A stretch of 64,000 nucleotides of DNA from an uncultured Acidobacteriia bacterium (GTDB lineage: Bacteria; Acidobacteriota; Terriglobia; Bryobacterales; Bryobacteraceae): assembly GCA_903881085.1 (NCBI GenBank), contig CAIRSA010000495.1, forward strand, positions 1 through 64,000, in the 5' to 3' direction. The notes beneath the pieces are model-generated. The model saw only the letters and a list, made by a program, of their open reading frames with translations. It had not been told where the DNA came from and did not search any database. Position numbers and translations under genes: made by a program. Each line of letters starts with the position of its first letter. Within the stretch, counting starts at the first letter, position 1. This document shows, piece by piece, positions 16,875-25,748 of this stretch.

Positions 16875-19151
16875 CTAGCGCAACTGCCTTTCCAGAAAGT
16901 TCAGATACTCCGTCCAATCGAACGCTGTCACATCGTGCACGCCTGAGCGCACATGATAAGCCACGCGGCCTTGCGATGGATGATCGAGCCCGGGCCAGAT
17001 TTCGGCCGGCAACCCATCGGTGCCCAGAAGCTTATAAACAGGGGTCACGGCACGTGCCGATTGAAATTCACCTTCCGGATCGGCGCCGCGATCGAGCGCC
17101 GCGCTGCCGACATAGAGCGGGCGTGGCGCGATCAGCGCGAATGTCCAGTGCTGGTCCCAGGGCAGAGTCAAATCCTGATCGTTGTACTTTTTGAAGTTGG
17201 TGGCGAACCAGTGCGGGAACACTGTGTTGAGGCGGGAGATGTTTTCACCAACTCCACGATGAAATTGTTTTGCTCCGCCGGCGCCGGATTCATTGCTGAT
17301 CACGGCGGCGAAGCGCTCGTCGCTGGCGCCGGCCCAAACCGTCGCTTTGCCCATGCGCGAGAAGCCGAACACTGCGACGCTTTTGCCGTCGATATCACGA
17401 TCGGTCTGCAGGTAATCGAGCGCACGGCTCAGGCCCCACGCCCACGCTCCGATGGTGCTGAAATTATCAGGGCGATCTTTCAACTCGGGATAGAGTTTCT
17501 TCACGCCGGTGAACTCTTCGTCTTTCGAATCAGACGAGACATCGCCTGCGTAGATGGTCGCCAGTGCGAAGCCACGCTTCAGCACCATCTCCGGTTGCCA
17601 GCGATGCGACATCGCTCCGCGCGAAGCTTCCGTGGCGCGATTGTTGGCAACACCCTTGGTACGAGTCTCCATCCAACTGGGCGACATGCGAATGCCGGGG
17701 TCATTGATGATGGCGTGGTTGCCCTGGAAATTCAAGCCTAGAATCGTTTTTACGGGACCTTTGCGCTGATTGGGCAGGTAGATCAGAATGTCCATGCGCG
17801 GGCCGCTCTCATCGCCGGTGAAGTAGACGGCCACCTGACGCCGTGTGGCCAGGCCGCCCAATGCGTTCGGCTCGTTTTCAAATACCTTGAACTTCATGTT
17901 TGCAGGCCTGGGCGGTGCGGTGCCGTACATTTCGCGCGTAAGCAGGGTTTTGATTTCTTCGCGCCTCTTGCGCCACATGGCGGCATCTTGCACGCGCTGG
18001 CCGTTGCTCATGATGAGCGGATCGGGCAGAGGGGCCGATGGATTGTAGCCCTTTGGAAACGCCGGATACGTTGCGGAGAGAAGTGTGCCCCACGATGCGA
18101 TGTGAAGCTGCCAGGGTTCGGGACGAATCTTCTCCACCGCTTGTTTCACGAAGGGCATCTTCATTCCCATGCGGTCCTGATAGTGGTGCAGCGCGCGTTC
18201 GTAGATGGAGTTGAACTGGCCACGCCCTGTGGGCGAGATGACGGTGTAGCTGGATTTTCCGCTCAAGTCCGTATAGGGCTCGTAGAGGACATCGTTACCC
18301 AGATTGTATTTGGCCGTGTATTCGAAACCGGCGGCCAGACGGTTGTTCATCGCGCCGTATAGATCCACGCCCTGCTTCCAGGCGATCTCCGCCGCTGCGC
18401 CCAGATAGCCGATGCCCATCTGCGTGTGGCCCTGGTCGCGGCCGCTTTCCTGGCATTCGCCGGACTCGCGGAAGTAGTTGCCGATGGAGCCATTGCTGCT
18501 CTTGCTGTAGTATTGATTCACTGCGCGATCGAACATGGCGCGGTCATCGAGGAAGATGCCCATGGCAAGCATGGTCTGGATCATCGCAGCATCCCAGTTG
18601 CCGTTCGCAAGTGGAAAGAAGTCTTTGATGGTGGTGTAGAACACTTCGCGGACCATGCGCTCGAATTGTTTCTGGTCAGCTTGCGGCCAGCCGTCGTAGG
18701 TGTGACGCATCAGTTCCGCGGCATTCAGGAAGTTGATGCCGACCATGCCAACCAGCAGCTTCGCGTCATGTTCGCCGATGGTCTTGAGCGTGGACGAGTA
18801 GGCGTTCAGGATCTGCACCGATTTGCGCGCGTGCTCGCGTTTGCCGGTGACGCTCCATTGGATCGCATGTGCGTAGGCCGCGGAGCCGGCGCGCATGAGG
18901 TCGCTGCCACCGATATCGGGCTTGTTGTAGGCGCCGCGTTTCACGTCGGCAATTGGTTTTGGTGTGAATGATAGCTGCGCCACAGCGTCTTTCTGCAGCG
19001 CTTCCCACGCCGATTTCCAGGGCTCTTCGTTGGCGATGACTTTGGCCTTGAGGAAATCCAACTCGCCCTTGTTGTGAAGAATACCGGGATGTACAAAGGG
19101 CTGCGCGAGCGCGCTGCTGCAGAGGATGATAGCGAGGCAAAGAGATTTCAT
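16875..19151 (-). CDS. Alginate lyase-like / CE15 glucuronoyl esterase fusion
   Basis: 758 residues from ATG 19151, which gives the signal peptide KSLCLAIILCSSALAQ; the longer frame to 19283 adds 44 unlikely residues. Residues about 20-375 resemble the alginate lyase (PL5/PF05426-type) helical barrel, with NGNWDAAMIQTMLAMG and ESGECQESGRDQGHTQMG. Residues about 385-758 form a CE15 esterase: nucleophile Ser598 in GFSRMGKA, SNESGAGGA, and His739 in RSGVHDVT. CE15 enzymes cut ester bonds between lignin alcohols and glucuronic acid on xylan. The fusion suggests joint attack on a uronic-acid-rich polymer. Usual CE15 sites have GCSRxGK; here Cys is Phe, as in some bacterial members. Confidence 0.84.
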   Translation of the reverse strand: MKSLCLAIILCSSALAQPFVHPGILHNKGELDFLKAKVIANEEPWKSAWEALQKDAVAQLSFTPKPIADVKRGAYNKPDIGGSDLMRAGSAAYAHAIQWSVTGKREHARKSVQILNAYSSTLKTIGEHDAKLLVGMVGINFLNAAELMRHTYDGWPQADQKQFERMVREVFYTTIKDFFPLANGNWDAAMIQTMLAMGIFLDDRAMFDRAVNQYYSKSSNGSIGNYFRESGECQESGRDQGHTQMGIGYLGAAAEIAWKQGVDLYGAMNNRLAAGFEYTAKYNLGNDVLYEPYTDLSGKSSYTVISPTGRGQFNSIYERALHHYQDRMGMKMPFVKQAVEKIRPEPWQLHIASWGTLLSATYPAFPKGYNPSAPLPDPLIMSNGQRVQDAAMWRKRREEIKTLLTREMYGTAPPRPANMKFKVFENEPNALGGLATRRQVAVYFTGDESGPRMDILIYLPNQRKGPVKTILGLNFQGNHAIINDPGIRMSPSWMETRTKGVANNRATEASRGAMSHRWQPEMVLKRGFALATIYAGDVSSDSKDEEFTGVKKLYPELKDRPDNFSTIGAWAWGLSRALDYLQTDRDIDGKSVAVFGFSRMGKATVWAGASDERFAAVISNESGAGGAKQFHRGVGENISRLNTVFPHWFATNFKKYNDQDLTLPWDQHWTFALIAPRPLYVGSAALDRGADPEGEFQSARAVTPVYKLLGTDGLPAEIWPGLDHPSQGRVAYHVRSGVHDVTAFDWTEYLNFLERQLR

Positions 19152-19221
19152 GGCGATTCGTATAGAAGCATCATACAAGGATTGAGCATTGTAGACTAAC
19201 AGGGAGAGGCACTCACACTCC

Positions 19222-20517
19222 ATGACCACGGCATTGCCGTTCCTGCATCCACGCGATGAAATACTCGCCACGATCGCGCGCATCTATCGATATCGAATGA
19301 CGACGACGTCTGGCGGCAACATTTCCATTCGCGAGCCGAACGGCGATATTTGGATCACGCCTGCGCGGCTCGACAAAGGCAGCCTGCGCCGCGAAGACAT
19401 TGTGCAGGTGCGCGCGGATGGCACAGTGGAAGGGCTGCACCGGCCCTCTTCCGAGTTTCCGTTCCATCTGGCGATTTACCTGGCGAGGCCTGATTTGCGC
19501 GGCATTGTCCATGCGCATTCGGTCGCATTGGTGGCGTTCAGCATGGTGCATCGCGTGCCGGATACACGACTGTTCCACCAGGCACAGTCGGTGTGCGGCA
19601 ACGTTGGATTCGCGAAGTATGAATTGCCGGGCAGCGAAGCTTTGGGCGCTTCCGTCGCTGCGATTTTCCAACAGGGCTGTGAGTCGGTCATCCTGGAAAA
19701 TCACGGGGTCGTTACGGGCGGCGTGTCGTTACGTGACGCGTTCCATCGCTTCGAGACCTTGGAATTTGCTGGGAAAACGATTATCAAGGGAAGCATGCTG
19801 GGCGAGGTGAAGTACCTGGACGACGCGAGCTTGCAACTACCTTCGGAGCGTTCCACGGATATGGAGCGCTTTGAGCGCACTGAGATTTCGAGTGCAGAGA
19901 AGGAAGCAAGGCGTGGCCTGTGCGAGTTCGTGCAGCGGGCTTATCGGCAGCGGTTGATCATCAGCACGCAAGGCAGTTTTTCCGTGCGGCTGGACGATCG
20001 CTCGTTTGTGATGACTCCGTATCGCGTCGACCGGTCGACGCTTGCGCCGGAAGAGTTGGTGCTGATTCAAGATGGCAAAGCGGAGGCGGGGGCACTGCCC
20101 AGCCGCGCCGCGCACATGCATGATTCCATCTACAAGCAACATTCGGAAGTGAAGGCGATCATCAACGCGTATCCGGTGAATGCCACCGCGTTTAGCGTGA
20201 CGGGGTCGCGGCTTGATAGCCATACCATTCCGGAAAGCTATGTCGTGTTGCGCAATGTGGGCCAGGCCCGCTATGGTTTGCAGTTCACTGGCATTGAAGA
20301 ACTGACCGGGCTAATCACCGATATGAGCCCGTCGTTATTGCTTGAAAACGATGGCGTGCTGGTCACGGGCAAGTCGATGCTGGAAGCGTTCGATCGTCTG
20401 GAAGTGATGGAGTCGACTGCGGAGGCGATCATCAACAGCAAGTCTATCGGCGCGTTATCAAATATGCCGGCAGAAGTGATTCGCGATTTGGACCGTGTGT
20501 TTCTGGGCCGCAATTAG
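19222..20517 (+). CDS. Double class II aldolase/adducin protein, second half degenerate
   Basis: 431 residues with two class II aldolase domains. The first (about 1-205) keeps zinc ligands His97 and His99 (VHAHS), His161 (ENHG) and the catalytic Glu78 (SSEFPFH). The second (about 225-425) is clearly homologous, but the matching sites read NAY (315-317), ENDG (Asp377) and PSRAAHMH, so the zinc site and Glu are gone. The first half probably acts as a fuculose/ribulose-phosphate-type aldolase or epimerase, or a decarboxylase relative; the second may serve assembly or regulation. It is divergent from the CE15 fusion and leads a probable operon with the esterase and RraA genes. No signal peptide. 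Confidence 0.86.
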   Translation: MTTALPFLHPRDEILATIARIYRYRMTTTSGGNISIREPNGDIWITPARLDKGSLRREDIVQVRADGTVEGLHRPSSEFPFHLAIYLARPDLRGIVHAHSVALVAFSMVHRVPDTRLFHQAQSVCGNVGFAKYELPGSEALGASVAAIFQQGCESVILENHGVVTGGVSLRDAFHRFETLEFAGKTIIKGSMLGEVKYLDDASLQLPSERSTDMERFERTEISSAEKEARRGLCEFVQRAYRQRLIISTQGSFSVRLDDRSFVMTPYRVDRSTLAPEELVLIQDGKAEAGALPSRAAHMHDSIYKQHSEVKAIINAYPVNATAFSVTGSRLDSHTIPESYVVLRNVGQARYGLQFTGIEELTGLITDMSPSLLLENDGVLVTGKSMLEAFDRLEVMESTAEAIINSKSIGALSNMPAEVIRDLDRVFLGRN

Positions 20518-20531
20518 AAGGGATTACAACT

Positions 20532-21386
20532 ATGTTTTTCAAAGCTATGTTTGCCGCGGTTGCTTTGTGCGCCGCCATGAGTGCGGCCGAGCCGCCGGAG
20601 ATTCCGCTGTGGGCGAATGGTGCTCCGGGCTCCGAAGGAAAGGCCAATAACGAAAAAGTCGAACTGCTCGGCGGAGGCAAGGAACGGCGCGTCTCTGGCG
20701 TTGTGAATCCTACGATCGCCGTATACCTTCCCTCAAAGGAAACAGCGACGGGCGCGGCTGTCATCGTTGCGCCTGGCGGCGGCCATCGTTTTCACACCTT
20801 CGACAACGAAGGGCACAACGTGGCCAGTTGGCTGGCCAGCGTTGGCGTTGTCGGCATAGTGCTGAAGTATCGTTTGGCTCGCGGCGAGGGTAATCCCTTT
20901 GAAGTGGAGACGCATGTTTTGGCCGATGCGCAGAGGGCGATTCGCACAGTCCGCGCCCGCGCGACGGAGTGGGGAGTGAATCCGAAACGCGTCGGCATTC
21001 TTGGGTTTTCGGCCGGGGGCGAACTCGCTGCGTTGGCCGCTACGCGCTATGATGCCGGGAATTCAAACGCAAGCGATGCAATTGAACGGCAGGGGTCGCG
21101 TCCCGATTTTCAGGCTCTGCTGTATCCCGGCCTGCCGAAGGATCCGCGCATCAACAAAGAGATGCCACCCACGTTCCTATGCGCCGCACACGACGATCGG
21201 CCCAATATCTCCGAAGGCCTTGCAGAATATTATCTTGCCGTGAAGCGCGCCGGCGTGCCTGTGGAACTTCATTTGTTCACTGGCGGTGGACATGGCTTCG
21301 GCATTCGCAAGTCAAAGTTCCCTGTGTCCTCGTGGCCTGATCGATTCGAAACATGGATGCGGCATATGGGGTATCTCGCAAAGTAA
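20532..21386 (+). CDS. Exported alpha/beta-hydrolase, acetyl-xylan esterase type
   Basis: 284 residues. A signal peptide (FFKAMFAAVALCAAMSAAE) is followed by IPLWANGAPGS, a common opening for bacterial carbohydrate esterases of the BD-FAE/Axe group. The oxyanion block is VIVAPGGGHRF, the nucleophile is Ser in GFSAGGELAA (about residue 160), the acid is likely in CAAHDDRP and the base is His in GGHGFGIR. It probably removes acetyl or feruloyl groups from plant polysaccharides. It starts 14 bases after the aldolase gene, and its stop codon overlaps the start of the RraA gene by one base. Confidence 0.87.
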   Translation: MFFKAMFAAVALCAAMSAAEPPEIPLWANGAPGSEGKANNEKVELLGGGKERRVSGVVNPTIAVYLPSKETATGAAVIVAPGGGHRFHTFDNEGHNVASWLASVGVVGIVLKYRLARGEGNPFEVETHVLADAQRAIRTVRARATEWGVNPKRVGILGFSAGGELAALAATRYDAGNSNASDAIERQGSRPDFQALLYPGLPKDPRINKEMPPTFLCAAHDDRPNISEGLAEYYLAVKRAGVPVELHLFTGGGHGFGIRKSKFPVSSWPDRFETWMRHMGYLAK

Positions 21387-22048
21387 TGCAGTGGTCAAAT
21401 GATGATGAGTTATTCGCGCTGATATCGTCCACTCTGTATACCGCGGTGGTGGGAGATATTCTGGATACGCTGGGGCTGTACCATCAATTCCTGCCGCAGC
21501 CGATTCGTGCGCTGCGTGAACCGATGCGACTGATCGGGCGCGCGATGCCGGTGTGGATCGCCACCGTGGAAGGCCCGCAGTCACGGCCATTCGGGCGTAT
21601 GACCGATGCTCTGGATCAATTGCAGCGCGGTGAGATTTATGTTGCGACGGGAGGCGTGATGAACTGCTCGGCGTGGGGCGAGATCATGACCGCGACCGCA
21701 AAGCGCCGTGGTGCCGCTGGTGCAGTGATCGATGGTTTTCATCGCGACACGATGAAGGTGGTGGAACAGCAGTGGCCCGTTTTCAGCCGGGGTGCTTATG
21801 CGCAGGATGCGGGCGTGCGCAGTGTGGTGGAGGACTTCCGCTGCGAGGTTCGCATCGAGCAGGTTTCAATCAAGCCTGGGGACCTGGTGCTTGGCGACGT
21901 GGATGGCGTTGTTGTGGTTCCGCGCGAAGTCGAGGTCGAGGTGATCACCGGCGCGCTGGCAAAGGCCCGCGGCGAAAAGGTGGTGCGCACGGAAATCGAA
22001 GCGGGCCTGTCGAGTAAAGCCGCGTTCGAAAAACACGGCATCCTCTAA
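21386..22048 (+). CDS. RraA family protein
   Basis: 220 residues from ATG 21386, whose A is the last base of the upstream stop codon; this coupling decides the start over the frame extension to 21353. Family blocks are AVVGDILDTLG (N-terminal), GGVMNCSAWGEIM, AAGAVIDGFHRDT and PGDLVLGDVDGVVVVPREV. The family covers 4-hydroxy-4-methyl-2-oxoglutarate/oxaloacetate aldolases and the RNase E regulator RraA. In a sugar-acid locus beside an aldolase, a small-molecule lyase or decarboxylase role is more likely than RNase control. Gene order suggests that it handles a product of uronate breakdown. Confidence 0.88.
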   Translation: MQWSNDDELFALISSTLYTAVVGDILDTLGLYHQFLPQPIRALREPMRLIGRAMPVWIATVEGPQSRPFGRMTDALDQLQRGEIYVATGGVMNCSAWGEIMTATAKRRGAAGAVIDGFHRDTMKVVEQQWPVFSRGAYAQDAGVRSVVEDFRCEVRIEQVSIKPGDLVLGDVDGVVVVPREVEVEVITGALAKARGEKVVRTEIEAGLSSKAAFEKHGIL

Positions 22049-22057
22049 TAAATGCGC

Positions 22058-22109
22058 GGACAGCCCGCGTGTTTCCCGGTTTCTTAATGGGGAAACACGC
22101 GGGCTGTCC
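22058..22109. terminator. 20-bp perfect hairpin between convergent genes
   Basis: Arms 22058-22077 and 22090-22109 pair perfectly over 20 bases around a 12-base loop; the core is ACAGCCCGCGTG. On the plus strand CATATTATTTT follows. It separates two convergent genes and may terminate both. The GGGGACAG/CTGTCCCC-type ends also resemble REP palindromes, so it may be a dispersed repeat used as a terminator. Confidence 0.7.
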
Positions 22110-22114
22110 CCATA

Positions 22115-23476
22115 TTATTTTGCGCGCGCCAGTTCTACACCTTTTGTCGACACGTAATATTTTGCCAACATGTTGGGCACTTCCCAGGCGGGCATGGACT
22201 TCGGTGCGTGGATGAAGCCGAGGAAATGATTCGCCACCTGCGCGAAATGCGCTTCGTGACCAACGCGGTATCGCTCTGGAATGATGACGTGCAGGCCCTG
22301 GCCTGATTGCTCCAGGCCAAGCCCAGGCCAGCGCGCTTGCAGGCCCGCGATCTTCTTCACAATGTCGGCAACAGTCGCTTCGTTCGTCGGGAACACGTAG
22401 ACTTCGGGCACATACTTTTCTGCTTTGCCCTGGCGGATCTCCACGCGTGCCTTGGTGCCGCGATAGACCGTCTCATAAACATCGCCACCTTCGACAGCTT
22501 CCCAATTCCACAGGATGTCCATCTTCACGTGCACACCCTTCAACGTGTAATGCACGGAGTTATTGCAGTAGTAGTCGAGCTTGCCGTCGTGCACGTTCTT
22601 GCCCAGCGTGGCGGGGAAATCAGTCTCGCCGGTGACCTTGGTGAACTGCGCTTTGTCGATTACAACAGGCCAGTGACGGCCATCGAGCACTTGAATGTCT
22701 TTGCGGTAATCGATCGCCTGATCGGGGAATGCGGTCCACTGCACCAGATCGACAACGTGTGTTCCTACGTCGGCCAATCCTTCGCCGTATTCCACCGTAT
22801 CGAAGAACCAGCTTGGCCTTTTGAGCGGCACGCCGGCCACCACCTTCATGATGTGATGAATACTCTTCGCGGTAATACCGGGGTGCTCTGCGTCGCCCGT
22901 TATCAACTCGCCAAATATCTCCGGCGAGCTGACGAGCGCGCGCGGCACTTGGCAGGTCGCCTCATAGCGTTCAGTCATGATGTCATAAGCGGCCAAACCC
23001 TTGTGAGCAGCCAGTTCCAGTGCCTGCTGCAGCTTGGGCATTTCGCCCGACTCGATGATCCACGGCTTGTCGGCGAAGACATGAATGCCGGCGTTGAGCG
23101 AATCCAGAATGCGATCGATCTTACCGCGGTTGCGACCGGTAAACACGACGGCATTGCCGGGCTTATCGCGCAGCATCTCTTTCATCGGATTCGAGCTGGT
23201 GTGTACGTCGAGTTCCCACCGCGTGGGATTTTCGCGGCGTGTATTGAACAGCGAGATGCGGTTCAGGTAGTCGAGCAGTTCGGGGCCAAGACGCCCGTAG
23301 ACGCTCACGCGGCGGTCAATCTCCGGATACATTTCTTTCTGAAGCAGCGTAGCGTGGAAGTGGCCGGGATCGGCGATCATTAGTTTCGTGGGCATAGGTT
23401 TGCTTTGTCCTAGCAGGATAGCCGCTGCGACGAAGCAGGATGAGGCCAATAGGAATACGGCAGCGGAAAGTCTCAT
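22115..23476 (-). CDS. Exported Gfo/Idh/MocA-like oxidoreductase
   Basis: 453 residues. The leader RLSAAVFLLASSCFVAAAILLGQ suggests export. The nucleotide-binding start is unusual (KLMIADPGHFHATLLQ) rather than a GxGxxG loop. The EDFKPW-type cofactor-site region appears as VFADKPWIIE (about residue 132), and the C-terminal half carries a typical Gfo/Idh-like barrel (KVVAGVPLKRPSWFFDT, EYGEGLADVGTHVVDLVQW). The family oxidises or epimerises sugars with tightly held NAD(P). It is the last gene of a minus-strand run with the PPC-domain and CE12/PL10 genes, so its substrate may be a pectin-derived sugar, but this is inference. Confidence 0.82.
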   Translation of the reverse strand: MRLSAAVFLLASSCFVAAAILLGQSKPMPTKLMIADPGHFHATLLQKEMYPEIDRRVSVYGRLGPELLDYLNRISLFNTRRENPTRWELDVHTSSNPMKEMLRDKPGNAVVFTGRNRGKIDRILDSLNAGIHVFADKPWIIESGEMPKLQQALELAAHKGLAAYDIMTERYEATCQVPRALVSSPEIFGELITGDAEHPGITAKSIHHIMKVVAGVPLKRPSWFFDTVEYGEGLADVGTHVVDLVQWTAFPDQAIDYRKDIQVLDGRHWPVVIDKAQFTKVTGETDFPATLGKNVHDGKLDYYCNNSVHYTLKGVHVKMDILWNWEAVEGGDVYETVYRGTKARVEIRQGKAEKYVPEVYVFPTNEATVADIVKKIAGLQARWPGLGLEQSGQGLHVIIPERYRVGHEAHFAQVANHFLGFIHAPKSMPAWEVPNMLAKYYVSTKGVELARAK

Positions 23477-23479
23477 GTA

Positions 23480-24022
23480 CTAACGATACGTCTTGTCGTC
23501 CACGCGGCTCAAGTCCGCTCCATCGTTCAACACGCCGATGGTGACAATCGCAAACGTGAAGACGCTGGTGCCGGGCTCGAGATGTCCGCCGAAGGCGTGG
23601 TCGGGCGTGGCGAGCGTCATGTGAGCGTGCACCTTGCCGTCGATCACATAGCCGTTCATGCTGATCAGATCGGCCGGCGCGGTCGGGTCCTTCACGAACA
23701 TGTTTTTCGAAGGAAACGTGCGGTTGCTCACCTGGTGTACCTGGTATCCGCGCACGGAACCCGCGCCGGCAAGGATGACGGCGTGTTTGATCTTTTCCTG
23801 CTTCACCATCTTTTCAATTCCCGCAAGCAGATCGGCATCGAATTTGAAGCGCAGGATTACGACGCGTTCAAAGTTTCCTTTGATGGCGTAAACATCGGGG
23901 ACCTTGTCGCTGTTGGGCTTGGCATCTTCGGCCGGCGTTGGCGCGGCGTTGACGATTTCGCGCCGTGTCTGTTGCGCATGCATGGCCGCAGCCAGCAACA
24001 TCAAGAGAATTGTTTGTTTCAT
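23480..24022 (-). CDS. Exported PPC (DUF296) domain protein
   Basis: 180 residues with a signal peptide (KQTILLMLLAAAMHAQQ), then a PPC/PCC domain (DUF296). It shows the strand pattern VVILRFKFDADLLAGIEKMV, the glycine block LAGAGSVRGYQV, and VHAHMTLATPDHAFGGHLEPG with the family's His-rich region and GGHL turn. In plants the domain accompanies AT-hooks and in bacteria it occurs alone, usually as a cytosolic trimer. Export here would exclude a DNA role. It lies between an oxidoreductase and a pectin enzyme, with three- and six-base gaps, so it belongs to that operon. Function unknown. Confidence 0.78.
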   Translation of the reverse strand: MKQTILLMLLAAAMHAQQTRREIVNAAPTPAEDAKPNSDKVPDVYAIKGNFERVVILRFKFDADLLAGIEKMVKQEKIKHAVILAGAGSVRGYQVHQVSNRTFPSKNMFVKDPTAPADLISMNGYVIDGKVHAHMTLATPDHAFGGHLEPGTSVFTFAIVTIGVLNDGADLSRVDDKTYR

Positions 24023-24028
24023 AGTGTT

Positions 24029-25729
24029 TTATTTCGCGGGGGCCCATTTCGCGGCCCACTTGGGATAATCTTCGTTGATCAGTTTTGCCGGGCGGTCCAC
24101 GTACCAGCGGTAGCCATTGCGGCGTTCGTATTCTATTTCGGCCACGGTGTACTTCACGATGCCGTCGCGGCCGCTGAACATAGGGCGGTTGGTGTCCAAT
24201 TCGTAGAACCGGGCCCATAGGGGCTGCGCCGCAGGGTCCGGCACCACAACCTGATCGTAGCCTTTTGGCGTTTCGGGGGCAGGCTTTCGATCCAACCGAA
24301 TGCCTTGAATCGTGGAATTACGGAACCATTCCACCGCACCTTTCACTGCGGCGATGACTTCGTTTGAAGGATGGTCGATGCCCATCAGGAACTTCACCAC
24401 GCCCACGCTTTCGCTGCCGCTGAGCGATGGCAACTCGTAGCTGCGCGCCTTGGCCGGGGCAAGCGTTTTTTCGTCGTGCTGTGCGCACCACACCGTGAGT
24501 TTACCGTTCATTTTTACCTGCGTCTTCAGAATGCATTCGATGCCGCGCTGCAGGGCCTGCTGCGCTTTCGCGCGGGTGGGGGCATCGATGAATTCATAGC
24601 CGGCTGACTTGCCGGCAATCAGGCGCAACGTGTCCAGCACGCCAACCATCGCGTCATCGTTATAGGTGATGTGGCTCCAGTAGCCGTTGCGCAAAGGATA
24701 GAACTGCGGCCATCCGCCATTGGGATACTGGGCTTCGAGCAAATAGCTTAATCCACGATCGAAGGCCGCGCGGTATTTTTCTTCCTTCTTGGCTGAATAG
24801 ATGCGCGCGAGGTACTGCATCTGTGTGTAGGTCGCATCGTTGTCGATGGTTGTATGCGCTTCCGGCTTTTGTTTTTCCACCAGGGCGCGGGCCTTGGCGC
24901 TCATGGGTGTTGCCATGTCGATGTTCTTTTCCCATCCGCCGTTGTTGTGCTGATAGAGCAGCAAGTTGTCGGCAATGCGGATCGATTCGGGTCCGCCATA
25001 CCAGGCTTTCGGTTGACGCATCGCACTCTTCCAGCTGACCAGGTTGTGCAGGTACGGCTGCAGTGCTGGGGCAACTTTCACCAACTCCGCGGCTGCCATT
25101 GCGCCGATTACCTCTGCCCCGTGCGGGCCCAGATGCGTGTGATCCTGCTTGCCATCCGCGGTTTTTGTGCCGAGTATCTCTGCGCCCGGGTTACCAAGTT
25201 GTTCCGCCTGTGCCTTCGTCAACGCGTAAAGATCAATCAAGGCCACGTTCTTTTCCGCTGCCAGCTGCCGCACGGCTTCGACATATGGCACCAGGCCATC
25301 GAGACGAAACTTGCCATCCGCGGTGAACGAGCGCCGTACGATGGAGGTGACAAGCACTGGAGTTGCTCCTGCGGCGCGCGCCTCCTCAACGTAGCGCAAC
25401 ATGTTTTCGCGATAGGTGGTTTTCGGATCGGTCTCCCGCTCAGGCCCTTTTCCCGGTTCGTCATTGTGGCCAAACTGGATCAGAACGTAGTTGGGCTTTG
25501 CGGCCAACACCGGTGCCCAACGATTCTCGCCGAGAAAACTTTTGGAGCTGCGGCCGCTGCTTGCAGCATTGTTGACCTCAACCGGCGGCGCGAAGGAAGC
25601 GGTAAAACCGGGCCCCCAACCGCTTCCATCCTGAACGGTGGAATCACCAACCAGTGCGATGCGGACAGGTTGCGCGAAAGTAATCGCTGAAGTGGCCAAT
25701 AGGAACAGAAACGCTTTGTTTGCAGACAT
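24029..25729 (-). CDS. CE12 rhamnogalacturonan acetylesterase / PL10 pectate lyase fusion
   Basis: 566 residues with a signal peptide (MSANKAFLFLLATSAITFAQ). Residues about 22-220 are an SGNH esterase of the CE12 type: GDSTVQDGSGWGPGF, FGHNDEPGKG and DHTHLGPHGAEV. Residues about 235-566 match PL10 pectate lyases, with NNGGWEKNIDM, TIDNDATYTQ, YPNGGWPQFYPL, THITYNDD-like YWSHITYNDDAMV, LTVWCAQHDEKTLAPA and LSGSESVGV. The enzyme should deacetylate and cleave pectin outside the cytoplasm. It is the first gene of the minus-strand operon and diverges from the LacI gene, so that regulator is the obvious candidate for control. Confidence 0.92.
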   Translation of the reverse strand: MSANKAFLFLLATSAITFAQPVRIALVGDSTVQDGSGWGPGFTASFAPPVEVNNAASSGRSSKSFLGENRWAPVLAAKPNYVLIQFGHNDEPGKGPERETDPKTTYRENMLRYVEEARAAGATPVLVTSIVRRSFTADGKFRLDGLVPYVEAVRQLAAEKNVALIDLYALTKAQAEQLGNPGAEILGTKTADGKQDHTHLGPHGAEVIGAMAAAELVKVAPALQPYLHNLVSWKSAMRQPKAWYGGPESIRIADNLLLYQHNNGGWEKNIDMATPMSAKARALVEKQKPEAHTTIDNDATYTQMQYLARIYSAKKEEKYRAAFDRGLSYLLEAQYPNGGWPQFYPLRNGYWSHITYNDDAMVGVLDTLRLIAGKSAGYEFIDAPTRAKAQQALQRGIECILKTQVKMNGKLTVWCAQHDEKTLAPAKARSYELPSLSGSESVGVVKFLMGIDHPSNEVIAAVKGAVEWFRNSTIQGIRLDRKPAPETPKGYDQVVVPDPAAQPLWARFYELDTNRPMFSGRDGIVKYTVAEIEYERRNGYRWYVDRPAKLINEDYPKWAAKWAPAK

Positions 25730-25748
25730 GGTTGCTTCCGATTATACA

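Noticed and set aside
22307..23383. Plus-strand open frame of 358 codons
   Set aside because: Antisense to the Gfo/Idh/MocA-like oxidoreductase; composition and lack of motifs mark it as a shadow.
24854..25690. Plus-strand open frame of 278 codons
   Set aside because: Antisense to the CE12/PL10 fusion, which carries recognisable catalytic motifs along the same stretch.
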